Source: Pseudomonas sp. MF4836 (GTDB lineage: Bacteria > Pseudomonadota > Gammaproteobacteria > Pseudomonadales > Pseudomonadaceae). From it: DNA of 64,000 bases. The stretch lies in contig NZ_MVOL01000001.1 in the NCBI RefSeq assembly GCF_002018875.1, forward strand, positions 372,001 through 436,000. The letters run 5' to 3'. The notes below the pieces were generated by a model. That model worked only from the letters and a program-made list of their open reading frames with translations. It ran no database searches and was not told the DNA's origin. Made by a program: the position numbers and the translations under genes. How positions within the stretch are numbered: position 1 is the stretch's first letter; every line of letters starts with the position of its first letter. Below are positions 35,346-44,711 of the stretch, piece after piece.

Positions 35346-36455
35346 TTAAATCGGATAGAAGAAGCCGTGGAAGTTGGCGCAAACCGTTTGGCTCATGACG
35401 GACTTGAAGACGTCCATTTCATCCCGGGTGCCTACCGTGACGCGCACCCACTCCGGGGCTTCGGGCCAGGCACGGCCGATGTGCACGCCGTGTTCCGCGA
35501 GGACCTGAATGACCTGGGGGGCCCGGTCCCCGACCTTCATCATGAAACAGCTCGATTGTGAGGCCGTGCACGGGATGTCCCGGGATTGCAGCCAGTCGAT
35601 GGTTTCCTGCCGGGCCCGGGCGATTTCGAGCTTGCGTTGTGCCACCTGAGCGCTCTGGCCGAGGCTGGCCAGGGCGGCCTGGGCGGCGGTGATCGAAACG
35701 TCGTCGGCGGGCAGGGTGGTGATGCGCTGCAAGGTCTGGGGCTGGGCCATCGCCATGCCGACCCGCAGGCCGGCCAGGCCATAGATCTTGGAAAAGGTGC
35801 GGAGCACGATCAGGTCGGGGCGCTGTTCGACCCAGGGCAGCATCGAGCGTTCATCGCAAAATTGCAGGTACGCCTCGTCCACCAGCAACACCGCGTCCCG
35901 GGGCTTTTCCGCCAGGGCCTGGAGGATGGCCTTATGGGGCGTGATGGTGCCGGTGGGGTTGTTCGGGTTGCACAGGTAGATCAGGCCGGCGTCTTCGATC
36001 GCGCACATGCGCTCCAGGTCGTGGGCGCCATTTTTACCCAGGGCCACCTTGTGCACCTCGGCCCCGGCGCGCCGGGCGGCCAGCTCGCAGATCGGGTAGC
36101 CCGGGGAGGCCATGACCAGGGATTTGCCCGGCCCGGTAAAGGTCGCCGCGGCATAGTGCAGGGCCCGGTTGGAGCCCGGGTGCAGGGTCAGGTGGTCCCG
36201 GGGCACTGCCAGTTCCTGCGCCAGGGCCTGGTGCAGTTGATCGATCGCAGCGAAGCCGTAGCGCCCGCAATCCGGCAGGCTGTCGCGGGCCGCCTCCAGG
36301 GCCGGGGGCAGGGGGCCGAAAGGTGATTCGTTGAAGTTCAGGTACACCGCACGGCGATTCTGCTCGCTCACCGCCTGGCCGCCACTGCTGGCACTGGCAC
36401 CTGGCGTCTGGGGTGTGAAGAGGTTGCTGTTTCTGAAGAAGTTGGAGAATTTCAT
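35346..36455 (-). CDS. qbsB: Aminotransferase QbsB (3-hydroxykynurenine to xanthurenate)
   Basis: PLP aminotransferase of 369 residues, HisC-like class I/II. By pathway knowledge it transaminates 3-hydroxykynurenine, whose product cyclises to xanthurenic acid. Motifs: NFNESPFGPLPPAL near the start of the domain, NPNNPTGTITP, the LVDEAYLQF aspartate and the PLP lysine in LRTFSKIYGLAGLRVGMA. The first 35 residues (NFFRNSNLFTPQTPGASASSGG) form an extra low-complexity leader not seen in HisC. It is the first gene of the qbsB-H operon, divergent from qbsI across a 450-base region with a Fur box. Confidence 0.9.
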   Translation of the reverse strand: MKFSNFFRNSNLFTPQTPGASASSGGQAVSEQNRRAVYLNFNESPFGPLPPALEAARDSLPDCGRYGFAAIDQLHQALAQELAVPRDHLTLHPGSNRALHYAAATFTGPGKSLVMASPGYPICELAARRAGAEVHKVALGKNGAHDLERMCAIEDAGLIYLCNPNNPTGTITPHKAILQALAEKPRDAVLLVDEAYLQFCDERSMLPWVEQRPDLIVLRTFSKIYGLAGLRVGMAMAQPQTLQRITTLPADDVSITAAQAALASLGQSAQVAQRKLEIARARQETIDWLQSRDIPCTASQSSCFMMKVGDRAPQVIQVLAEHGVHIGRAWPEAPEWVRVTVGTRDEMDVFKSVMSQTVCANFHGFFYPI

Positions 36456-36799
36456 CTCGGTTAAAAGTCCTGGAGAAAAGGGGACGTGCGCAAGCTCGGA
36501 GAGCCGACAGCGAGGTTGGCGTGGGCGCCGGTTGCGGCCTCAAGTGGCCGTAGGGCGAGCAGCCGGCCGCGACGGTTTGCCGGGCGTCTTCCGGCATCTG
36601 CCAGGTATTGATAGGGGGAGCGCCTGCAGCGGGTGCAGGCATGCCAGGTCAATGGCTTGGGGCTGCAGCAGGGGCGGTGGGCTGGGGCCATCGCTCGGTG
36701 CGAATTCCTTTCTAGCATCACTGTGATCTCGAGTTGTCTCGTCGGGATTGGCCACACGTTAGAACCATTCTCAGGGGGGTGGAATAGTCCGCGCCGGAA

Positions 36800-36813
36800 C
36801 CCATAGGAAATTC
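36800..36813 (+). promoter_or_regulatory. Candidate QbsA-binding element in qbsB/qbsI region
   Basis: CCCATAGGAAATTC. The same element (CCCATAGG-nn-ATTC) occurs on the opposite strand at 48804-48791 beside the only other Fur box of the locus; the similarity extends to CG and CGCA-like bases just downstream in both. An AraC-type activator encoded in the locus would be the natural reader. Confidence 0.5.
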
Positions 36814-36828
36814 GTCGGACGGCATATT

Positions 36829-36847
36829 AATAAGAATGATTATCATT
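36829..36847. promoter_or_regulatory. Fur box between qbsB and qbsI
   Basis: AATAAGAATGATTATCATT contains the perfect core palindrome AATGAT-T-ATCATT, a close match to the 19-base Fur consensus. It lies 60 bases before the qbsI start and can repress both divergent operons under iron-replete conditions. A weaker Fur-like sequence (AGAATGGTTCT, minus strand) lies at about 36759-36773. The remaining bases of the spacer (36456-36755) show no convincing gene. Confidence 0.85.
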
Positions 36848-36906
36848 TTTTGCCGCTGTTACCATTTTTGCCATTGACCCAATGAGCACATTTTGGAGCG
36901 CATCAA

Positions 36907-38916
36907 ATGAATGTCAGTCAGCCCGGGATCGGTCGTTGTGCCTGGGGAAAAAGCACGCCGTTGTGGGTCGCCCTGATGGTCGCGGCCGCGGCTCCAGCCC
37001 AAGCGCTGGAAGAGTTGCCGGCGATCACCGTGACCGCCAACGCCTTGTCCCAGAGCGCCGAGTCGGTGCCGGCGGCGATGAGTGTGTTCGACGGCCAGAC
37101 CTTGGAACGCGAGCATGTGCAGGACCTGTCGGCGTTGTTGCGGCGGGTGCCGGGTTTTGGCTTCCAGCCCTTCGGCCAGTCGGCGATCCAGCCGCCGGTG
37201 GTGCGTGGCATCAGCTCCAACTTCGCCTCTTATTCATCTTCGGCGCTGATGATGGTGGACGGCGTGCCGACCTTCATGGCCCAGGGTTTCGACCACGACA
37301 TGCTGGGGATCGAACGGGTCGAGGTGCTGCGTGGGCCACAGTCGGCGCTGTATGGGCGCAATGCTGAAGCCGGGGTGGTGAACATCTATACCCGCGCTCC
37401 GGACAACACCCCGCACGCCCGGCTTTCCACCGAGCTGGGCAGCCGCGACAAGCGCGTGGCGCGGGCCGACCTCAGCGGGCCGCTGGTGGAGGACCGCTTG
37501 TACCTCGGGGTCACCGGCAACTGGAGCGAGCAGGACGGCTATATCGATGACCGCTACCACGGCGGCGAGGCCGACGACCGCAGGAAGCACGGTGGCCGCA
37601 TGGCCCTGCGCTGGACCCCGGACGACAGCTCCGAAGCCATCCTGCGCTACTCGCGCCAGGACTATGACGACGGCGCGGCCCAGTGGGGCGCCTCCGGCAC
37701 TCCTCGGGCCCGGGTCAGCTCCGGCGTGCGCGGCTGGGATCACTCCAGTGCCCGCAGTGTCTCCCTGGACCTGAGCACCGAACTGGCCTCGGGCCTGAAG
37801 CTGCGCTCGGTGACCGGCAACAGCGACTTCTACGACCGGGTCTTGCAGGACACCGACTTCCGGCCCGCCGACTCCCTGCACATCGGCCGCGACAACCACT
37901 TCAATACCCTGTCCCAGCAGTTCACCGTGGAAGGCTCCCTGGGCGACAGCCAATGGGTCACGGGCATGTATTTCGATCGCGACCGGCACGACCTGGGCGG
38001 GGAGCAGAAGACCCCGATGCGCCTGTTGCCCTACAGCTCGAAACTGGGAGGGCACAGCGCCGCGCTGTTCAGCCACTGGATGATTCCGGTGGCCGAGCGC
38101 TGGACCCTGACCCTGGGCGGCCGCGCCGAGCGCGACTTTGTGCGCTTCACCCCGGAGGGCGGCGATTCCCGCGACGCCAGCTGGAAGCGCTTCTCGCCCA
38201 AGGTCGCCCTGCAATACGAATGGATGGATGACGCATTCGTCTATGCCAGCGTCGCCGACGGTTTCCGCGCCGGCGGTTTCAACACCTTCAGCCCGGCCGC
38301 CAACTACCCGCCCTACGCCCCGGAAAAGGTCCGCTCCTGGGAGGTCGGCCTCAAGGGCGGGGCCCTCGACCGCCGCCTGCAGTACTCGGTGGCCCTGTAC
38401 ACCATGAGCATCGACGATATGCAGGTGCAGCAGATGCTCACTCCGGGCGTGGTGTACATCGCCAACGCCGCGTCGGCGCGCTCCAGTGGCCTGGAATTGC
38501 AGGCCGACTACCTGCTGGGCAGCGGCTGGAAAGTCCTGGGCGCACTGGCTATCAACCGCACCCGCTTCGACAGTTTCACCGACGGTGCCAGTGACTATTC
38601 CGGCAATCACAACCCCTTCGCCCCGGACCTGACCGGCAACCTCGGGCTGCGCTACGACGCCGAGAGCCGCTGGTACACCCAGCTCAACCTGAGCGCCGTG
38701 AGCCGTACCTACCTGGACGCGGCCAACAGCAACCGCCGGGCCGGCTACGGCCTGATCGACCTGGACCTGGGGCGCAGCTTCGAGCGCTTCGAGGTCAGCG
38801 CCTACGTCAACAACCTGGCCAACAAACGCTACGACGCCGTGGGCTACCAGAACGGTTTCGTGGACGTCTACAGCCCACCTCGGGAGTTGGGACTGCGCCT
38901 GACATTCGACTTGTAA
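36907..38916 (+). CDS. qbsI: TonB-dependent outer-membrane receptor for (thio)quinolobactin
   Basis: Siderophore receptor of 669 residues with a signal peptide (PLWVALMVAAAAPAQA), a TonB-box-like ITVTA right after the mature start, a plug domain (SVFDGQTLEREHVQDLSALLRR, ERVEVLRGPQSALYGRNAEAGVVN) and a 22-strand barrel ending in the typical LGLRLTFDL with terminal aromatic-Leu. Regulated by the Fur box and probable QbsA element just upstream. It begins the qbsI-N operon, combining uptake, tailoring enzymes and export. Confidence 0.93.
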   Translation: MNVSQPGIGRCAWGKSTPLWVALMVAAAAPAQALEELPAITVTANALSQSAESVPAAMSVFDGQTLEREHVQDLSALLRRVPGFGFQPFGQSAIQPPVVRGISSNFASYSSSALMMVDGVPTFMAQGFDHDMLGIERVEVLRGPQSALYGRNAEAGVVNIYTRAPDNTPHARLSTELGSRDKRVARADLSGPLVEDRLYLGVTGNWSEQDGYIDDRYHGGEADDRRKHGGRMALRWTPDDSSEAILRYSRQDYDDGAAQWGASGTPRARVSSGVRGWDHSSARSVSLDLSTELASGLKLRSVTGNSDFYDRVLQDTDFRPADSLHIGRDNHFNTLSQQFTVEGSLGDSQWVTGMYFDRDRHDLGGEQKTPMRLLPYSSKLGGHSAALFSHWMIPVAERWTLTLGGRAERDFVRFTPEGGDSRDASWKRFSPKVALQYEWMDDAFVYASVADGFRAGGFNTFSPAANYPPYAPEKVRSWEVGLKGGALDRRLQYSVALYTMSIDDMQVQQMLTPGVVYIANAASARSSGLELQADYLLGSGWKVLGALAINRTRFDSFTDGASDYSGNHNPFAPDLTGNLGLRYDAESRWYTQLNLSAVSRTYLDAANSNRRAGYGLIDLDLGRSFERFEVSAYVNNLANKRYDAVGYQNGFVDVYSPPRELGLRLTFDL

Positions 38917-38933
38917 ATAAGGGGATCCAGACC

Positions 38934-39971
38934 GTGAACATTATTGATTTCAACCACAGCCACCCGCTGCAGGCCTATTGGCAACTGGCCGGCGCTGCGG
39001 TCCAGGCCGACGCCCTGACCCTGGCCCTGGAACTGGACCTGTTCAGTACCCTGGAGCAGCCCCTCGACGTGCCGACCCTGGCTGCGCGCCTGCAGCTGGC
39101 GCCGGACATCACCGGGCACTGGCTCGAGCTGCTCTGGAGCATGGCGCTGTTGCAGCGCATCGACGGGCCGGACGGCAGCCGCTATGGCCTGAGCGACACC
39201 ACTCGCCGCTACTGGCTGCCGGGGCCCCAGGGCTGTGTCGACGCCTGGCATTACCGGCTCAAGGCCTTGCGCCAGACCGGTGCCAGCCTGCGCCAGCGAC
39301 TCAGCGGCGAGCCGATCCAGGCGCCGGCCAAGCCTCAGGGCGGCGGGCAGGACTGGGCGGCTGCGGCGGCTAGCCATATCGCCCAGGAGCAACAGGCGAT
39401 CAGCGTGCCGGCGGTGCTCTCGTTATTGCAGATGCTGCCCGAAGTGCAACGGGCCGAGCGGGTGCTCGACCTCGGTGGCGGGCCGGGGCTGGTGGCCCAG
39501 GCCCTGGCCCGGGAATACCCCGGCCTGCACGCGACGGTCTTCGACTGGCCGCCGACCGCTGCCGTGGCCCGACAGTTGGTGGCCGAGGCCGGCTTGCAGG
39601 AGCGGGTGGCAACAATGGGCGGCGACCTGTCTCGGGACTCGTTCGGCGAAGGCTATGACGTGATCTGGTGTTCCTCGGTGGTGCATTTCGTGCCCGATTG
39701 CCTCGACCTGCTGCGCCGCGTGCTGGGTGCATTGCGCCCGGGCGGGCTGTTTATCAGCGCTCATGCCGAACGTTCCGCGCAGCCCGGGATGAATGCCCGG
39801 GTCATGCCGTACTACTTGCCGATGCTGATGGCCGGGCGCTTTGTCCCGCGTGCCGGGGAAATGGCCGGGCTGCTGGCCGAGGCCGGCTTCGCCAGCGTGG
39901 AGCACGCCGGTGAATGTGATTTCCCCATGGCGCCGCTGACCGTGCTGCTGGCCCGCAAGGGCGTGCGATGA
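38934..39971 (+). CDS. qbsJ: SAM-dependent O-methyltransferase QbsJ
   Basis: Small-molecule O-methyltransferase of 345 residues in the acetylserotonin/hydroxyindole OMT-like family: an N-terminal winged-helix dimerisation region (residues 10-100) and a C-terminal Rossmann domain with the SAM motif VLDLGGGPGLVAQAL near 182 and WCSSVVHFVPD near 246. It starts with GTG, with AAGGGG upstream. Quinolobactin has a single methoxy group at C4, yet qbsL encodes a second methyltransferase domain, so which one makes it is not clear from sequence. Confidence 0.85.
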   Translation: MNIIDFNHSHPLQAYWQLAGAAVQADALTLALELDLFSTLEQPLDVPTLAARLQLAPDITGHWLELLWSMALLQRIDGPDGSRYGLSDTTRRYWLPGPQGCVDAWHYRLKALRQTGASLRQRLSGEPIQAPAKPQGGGQDWAAAAASHIAQEQQAISVPAVLSLLQMLPEVQRAERVLDLGGGPGLVAQALAREYPGLHATVFDWPPTAAVARQLVAEAGLQERVATMGGDLSRDSFGEGYDVIWCSSVVHFVPDCLDLLRRVLGALRPGGLFISAHAERSAQPGMNARVMPYYLPMLMAGRFVPRAGEMAGLLAEAGFASVEHAGECDFPMAPLTVLLARKGVR

Positions 39972-40015
39972 GCGCCCGGATTCGCGGGCCATTGGACCTT
40001 GCAGGAGGCGCAGCC

Positions 40016-41920
40016 ATGACGCTTTATTCCTCTGCCCGGGCGCTCGACCAGAGTCCGAGCGTCTCACTGACAGTCCCTGGGCAACCCTTGCTCCAGCACC
40101 TGACCTTGCAGCTGCCGGCAACGGCCTGGCCACCTTCGCTGGCTCCGGTCGCCCGGGCCCTGGGGCGGCGCCTCAAGGCCTTGGGCGGGCAGGTGCTGGA
40201 GGCCGACGCCACAGCCCCTGGGCCGGGTTTGAATCGATCGGCCCCCGGCTTGCTGGACGACGCCGGACGCCAGGTGGAACTGCACCTGCGGCCCTGGCCG
40301 GGGGCCTCGACCCTGGACGCCAGCGCCGCCCTGGTGGAGGCGGTGGTCGGCATCACGGCCCTGCACCAGCGCTCCACCGGCCAGCCATTACCCCTGGGCG
40401 TGGACTACTGCGCCACCTTCAGTGCCTCGCTGCTGCTGACCACGGCCCTGGCCAGCCTGGTGGGGCAGGCGCGGGGTTTGCCCCGGGCGCGGGTCGCCAT
40501 GAGCCATGGCGGGGCGGCGCTGCTGGCCCTCGGTCAGTACCTGGCCATGGACAGTGCCGACGGCGGCTACCCGCCCGAGCCCGCGCCCCCGGCGGATGCG
40601 GCACGGCCGCCCTTTACCAGCGCCGATGGCGTGGTGTTTGAACTGGAGGCGCTGAACCCGGACGCCTGGCTGCGTTTCTGGAACCTGGCCGGTGTTGCCA
40701 CTCCCGTGGCCGGCAAAGGCTGGCGACCGTTCATGCAGCGCTACACCCGGGCCACGGCCTGGTTGCCGGCAGCGCTGTTCAGCGCGGTCGGCGGCCATGG
40801 GTTTGCCGCGTTGCAGGCCATGGCCAAAGAGGCCGGCACCGAGCTGTGCGCCCTGCGTCGTTGGCAGGATTGCCGCCATGAGCCATCGTTCCAGCGCTGG
40901 ATCCAGGGCGGCGGCTGGCGCTGCTTCGACCTGGCCCAGGAGCCTGTCGCCAGCCTGCCCGGCGACCGCCTGCCACCGCAGCAGGCCGGCCTGCCCTTGC
41001 AAGGGATCACCGTGGTGGAATGCTGCCGCTTGATCCAGGGCCCGTTGGCCGGGCATCTGCTGCGCCTGCTTGGGGCCACGGTGATCAAGGTCGAACCGCC
41101 GGGAGGCGATCCGATGCGCGGCATGCCGCCGATGACCGGGGACATCTCGGCGCATTTCGACGCGATCAATCAGGGCAAGCAGTGTGTGCAAATCGATTTG
41201 AAAGCGGCCAGCGGGCGCGCCGAGCTGCTGGCGTTGCTGGCCGACGCCGACGTGTTCCTGCACAACTGGGCCCCCGGTCGGGATGAGCAACTGGACCTGC
41301 AGCCGCAGACCCTCGCTCGGCTGATGCCGCAGTTGATCTACGTCTCGGCCTCGGGCTCCGGCCCCGCGCCGACGCCGGAGCACCCTCCGGGTACCGACTT
41401 CATGATCCAGGCCTACAGCGGCCTGGCCGCGCGCATCCGCCAGCCCGAAGGGGCCGCTGGCGGGGCGCTGCTCACCCTGATCGACGTCCTCGGCGGGGTG
41501 GCTGCGGCCGAGGGCACGGTCGCGGCGCTCTACGCCCGGCAACGCGATGGCCGGGGCCGCTACCTCGATTCGTGCATGGCCGGCGCCGCTGCGCTGTTGC
41601 TGGCCGAAGAACCCGCTGAGCCGGTGGCCGGGCAGGCCGGCGCTGTCGCCTGTCGCGACGGCTGGCTGATGCTCGACCTCGCGCAGACCGCAGAAGGCCG
41701 CGACTACCTGGGCCGTCTCGAGGCCGGGCCCGGCCTGGCGCGCTGCTGCGCCGAACAGGAGACCCAGGCCTGCTGCGCCGCGTTGCAGGCCCGGGGCCTG
41801 ATGGCCGTGGCCGTCACTGCCGACCTGCGCCAGTTGCCCGAGCAGCCGCTGCTGGCGGGCGCCTTGCGCCAGTCGGCCTACCTACACGTGAACAACCCCT
41901 GGGAGATTTCCAGTTTATGA
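40016..41920 (+). CDS. qbsK: CaiB/BaiF-type (family III CoA-transferase-like) acyl transfer enzyme QbsK
   Basis: Protein of 634 residues built from two CoA-transferase III-like halves. The first half (to about 320) is diverged; the second (from about 322) is canonical, with GLPLQGITVVECCRLIQGPLAGHLLRLLG split over the family's opening strand, KVEPPGGDPMRGM and DVFLHNWAPGRDEQLD. In this pathway it is thought to take part in transfer of the activated acyl group during thiocarboxylate formation; that role is family-and-context inference. The ATG at 40016 is chosen for AGGAGG seven bases upstream; an ATG at 39968 overlapping the qbsJ stop is in frame but lacks a site. The stop overlaps the qbsL start (ATGA). 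Confidence 0.85.
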   Translation: MTLYSSARALDQSPSVSLTVPGQPLLQHLTLQLPATAWPPSLAPVARALGRRLKALGGQVLEADATAPGPGLNRSAPGLLDDAGRQVELHLRPWPGASTLDASAALVEAVVGITALHQRSTGQPLPLGVDYCATFSASLLLTTALASLVGQARGLPRARVAMSHGGAALLALGQYLAMDSADGGYPPEPAPPADAARPPFTSADGVVFELEALNPDAWLRFWNLAGVATPVAGKGWRPFMQRYTRATAWLPAALFSAVGGHGFAALQAMAKEAGTELCALRRWQDCRHEPSFQRWIQGGGWRCFDLAQEPVASLPGDRLPPQQAGLPLQGITVVECCRLIQGPLAGHLLRLLGATVIKVEPPGGDPMRGMPPMTGDISAHFDAINQGKQCVQIDLKAASGRAELLALLADADVFLHNWAPGRDEQLDLQPQTLARLMPQLIYVSASGSGPAPTPEHPPGTDFMIQAYSGLAARIRQPEGAAGGALLTLIDVLGGVAAAEGTVAALYARQRDGRGRYLDSCMAGAAALLLAEEPAEPVAGQAGAVACRDGWLMLDLAQTAEGRDYLGRLEAGPGLARCCAEQETQACCAALQARGLMAVAVTADLRQLPEQPLLAGALRQSAYLHVNNPWEISSL

Positions 41921-44640
41921 ATGGCGCCTCACTGGCTGATACCCGGATGGCTGTCGCCAGCCATCCGGACCACCCCGATTTTATCGATCTGGTGCCCGGC
42001 TCCCTGCGTCGACAGTGGCGTGAGCAAGGGCTGTACAGCGGGCTCGACCTGTTCTCCTCGTTTTACCGCCTGGCCTTGCAGCAACCCCGGGCGCTGGCGG
42101 TGGCGGATGCCGAGCACAGCCTGGATTACCAGCAGTTGCTGGAGCGCGCCCTGAGCCTGGCCCATGCCCTGGGGCAACAGGGTGTGGTCGCCGGCGATGT
42201 GGTGGCGGTGAACCTGGCCAATGGCTGGCAGGCCTGCGCCCTGGATTTGGCCGTGGCAGCGCTGGGGGCGGTGGTCCTGCCGTTTCCCATCGGCCGCAAG
42301 AAGCGTGAAAGCCGATCGCTGTTGCAGCGCTCCCGGGCCAAGGCCCTGGTCTGCTCGCGCTGGGTCGGCGAGACCGACTACGGGGCACTGATCGATGAGC
42401 TGGCCGAGCAATTGCCGGCCTTGCGCATCCGCATTCTGCAAGGCCAGGCCCGGGAGGGCTGGCTGGATCTGGATCGACTCTGGGACGGGCCGAGGCTGGC
42501 CTTCGAACCGGGGCGGATCGACGCCGACGGCCCGGCGCGGCTGATCGCGTCCTCGGGGTCTGAGTCGGAGCCCAAGCTGGTGGCCTATTCCCACAACGGC
42601 CTGCTCGGTGGCCAGGCGGCCTACCTCGACAGCCTGAGCCGCAGCGACGCTCCGGTGCGGGCCCTGTTTTGCGTGCCCCTGGCGTCGCCGTTCGGCTCCC
42701 TGGCCACCTCCTGTGTGATGGCCGCCCAGGGCGGGGCCCTGGTCACCTTGCCGCGTTTCGATCCGGACGAGGTGTTGCGGGCGGTGGTCCGGCATCAGGT
42801 CACCCACCTGTACGCCGGGCCGAACATGGTCGACCTGTTGCTGGCCAGCCCGCTGTTGCAGCAAGCGCCCTGGTCCGGGAGCAGCCTGGCGCTGGAAGCG
42901 ATCATCAGCGGCGGTTCGGCCCTCAGCGCCGAGACCGCCCGTGGCGTGCAGCGCCTGCTGGGGTGCCGCTTGATCCAGTCCTATGGGTCCGCCGATGGCG
43001 TGGCCTGCCACACGGCCCTCGACGACCCGGCCTCGGTGCTGGTGGCCAGCGTGGGCAAGCCGGACCCGCGAGTGGTCGGCATCCGCATCGTGGATGAACA
43101 GCAACAGGCGCTGCCGATGGGTGAAGTGGGCGAGATCTGGGCCCTCGGGCCCATGACCCCGCTGTGCTACTACGGCGCCCCGGAGCTGAACCAGAGCGCC
43201 CGGGCCCCGGGTGGCTGGGTCAAGACTGGTGACAAGGGCCGGCTCGACGCGCAGGGGCGGCTGCAGGTGGTGGGCCGCAAATCCGACGTGATCCTGCGCA
43301 AGGGGATCAAGGTCAATGCCGGGGAGCTGGAAATGCTCCTCCACGAACACCCCCAGGTGCTGGACGTGGCGGTGGTCGCCGTGCCTCGCGCCGGCGGCGA
43401 AAGCTGGGTCCAGGCCTGCGTGGTCCTGCGCGATCCCGGGCAGGGCTTGAGCCTGGAGGTGGTCAATCACTTCCTGCAGCACCAGATCGGCCTTGAACGC
43501 TTCAAGTGGCCGGACGCCGTCAGCCTGCACCCGGCCTTTCCCCTGGCCCCTTCGGGCAAGGTCGACAAAGCAACTTTACGTGACGAACTATCGAGGAACA
43601 GCATGAACCAATCCGTTTCCCCCGTGACCCTGAGCGCCGCCCCGATCCTCGACATCCTGACCGGTGTCGAACGCGCCGGGGTCCTGCGCGCCGCCATCGA
43701 ACTCAAGGTCTTCGACGGCCTGGCCGAGCAGGCTGCCAGCGCCGCGACCCTGGCCCGGGAACTGGGCACCAGCGAGCGCGGCATGCGCATCCTGCTGTCG
43801 GCCCTGGCCGGCCTCGGCCTGCTGCAAGTCGGTGGCGACGGGCGCTATGCCCTCAACGACCTGTCGCGGCGCTACCTGCTGAGCGAGAGCCTGCAATACG
43901 TGGGCGGCCTGGCCCAGGTCTACAGCGCCGACCTGATGTGGGAAACCTTCCGCGATTTCAAAAGCGCGGTGATCGCCGGCAAAAGCACCCTGGCGCAGAA
44001 CATCGAGGCCGATGACCACCCGTACTGGCAGGAGTTTTCTGCGGGGATCGAAAGCACCAGCCGCACCACGGCGCGCCGGGTGGTGGCGCTGTTGGATGAG
44101 TGGACGGCGCGGCAAGCGCGGCTGCGGATTCTCGACGTAGCCTGCGGCAACGGTATCTACGGCTTCACCTTTGCCCAGAAGTACCCCCAGGCCCAGGTCA
44201 CCGGCCTCGACTGGCCGTCGGTGGCCAGCGTTACTGAAGGCTTTGCCCGGCAGTTCGGGGTGGCCGAGCGGGCGCGGGTGATTGGTGGCGATATCTTCTC
44301 GGTGGAGATCCCCGGCCAGTACGAACTGGTGATCATGAGCCAGATCCTCCACCACTTCGATCCCGAGCGATGCCGGCAGTTGATCGCCCGCGCCCGTGCG
44401 GTGCTGGCCCCCGGCGGCAAGCTGCTGATCAGCGACTTCATGACCACCGCGATCGACCCGGCCCTGGACCCGCTGCCACGCCTGTTCGCCGCGCAGATGC
44501 TCGGCCTGACCGACTGCGGCGACACCTACGCGGTGAGCTTTATCCAGTCGCTGCTGCTGGAACAGGGCTTTACCGAGGTCAAGGCCCAGCCGCTCAAGGG
44601 CCTGCCGATCCACTGCCTGGTGGCCAGCGCCCCGGCCTGA
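41917..44640 (+). CDS. qbsL: AMP ligase-methyltransferase fusion QbsL
   Basis: Fusion of 907 residues. Residues 1-555 form an adenylate-forming ligase (P-loop ASSGSESEPKLV near 211, QSYGSADG near 350, GGWVKTGDKGRL near 430, and the catalytic Lys in SGKVDK near 550) that activates the quinoline carboxylate. Residues 563-907 form an O-methyltransferase with the SAM motif ILDVACGNGIYGF near 735. In-frame ATG 43603 at the linker has GAGGA five bases upstream and would yield the methyltransferase alone. Overlaps the qbsK stop by four bases. The fusion is as reported for P. fluorescens ATCC 17400. Confidence 0.92.
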   Translation: MNGASLADTRMAVASHPDHPDFIDLVPGSLRRQWREQGLYSGLDLFSSFYRLALQQPRALAVADAEHSLDYQQLLERALSLAHALGQQGVVAGDVVAVNLANGWQACALDLAVAALGAVVLPFPIGRKKRESRSLLQRSRAKALVCSRWVGETDYGALIDELAEQLPALRIRILQGQAREGWLDLDRLWDGPRLAFEPGRIDADGPARLIASSGSESEPKLVAYSHNGLLGGQAAYLDSLSRSDAPVRALFCVPLASPFGSLATSCVMAAQGGALVTLPRFDPDEVLRAVVRHQVTHLYAGPNMVDLLLASPLLQQAPWSGSSLALEAIISGGSALSAETARGVQRLLGCRLIQSYGSADGVACHTALDDPASVLVASVGKPDPRVVGIRIVDEQQQALPMGEVGEIWALGPMTPLCYYGAPELNQSARAPGGWVKTGDKGRLDAQGRLQVVGRKSDVILRKGIKVNAGELEMLLHEHPQVLDVAVVAVPRAGGESWVQACVVLRDPGQGLSLEVVNHFLQHQIGLERFKWPDAVSLHPAFPLAPSGKVDKATLRDELSRNSMNQSVSPVTLSAAPILDILTGVERAGVLRAAIELKVFDGLAEQAASAATLARELGTSERGMRILLSALAGLGLLQVGGDGRYALNDLSRRYLLSESLQYVGGLAQVYSADLMWETFRDFKSAVIAGKSTLAQNIEADDHPYWQEFSAGIESTSRTTARRVVALLDEWTARQARLRILDVACGNGIYGFTFAQKYPQAQVTGLDWPSVASVTEGFARQFGVAERARVIGGDIFSVEIPGQYELVIMSQILHHFDPERCRQLIARARAVLAPGGKLLISDFMTTAIDPALDPLPRLFAAQMLGLTDCGDTYAVSFIQSLLLEQGFTEVKAQPLKGLPIHCLVASAPA

Positions 44641-44711
44641 TCCGCGCTACCCGCTGTCAACCGGCGCATGGGCCTGCCATGCGCACGGCTTCCCATTGTC
44701 TGGAGGTTTGC

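Noticed and set aside
41929-43530. 533-codon frame on the minus strand opposite qbsL
   Set aside because: Same cause: antisense frame of a high-GC gene, composition dominated by Gln, His, Arg and Gly.
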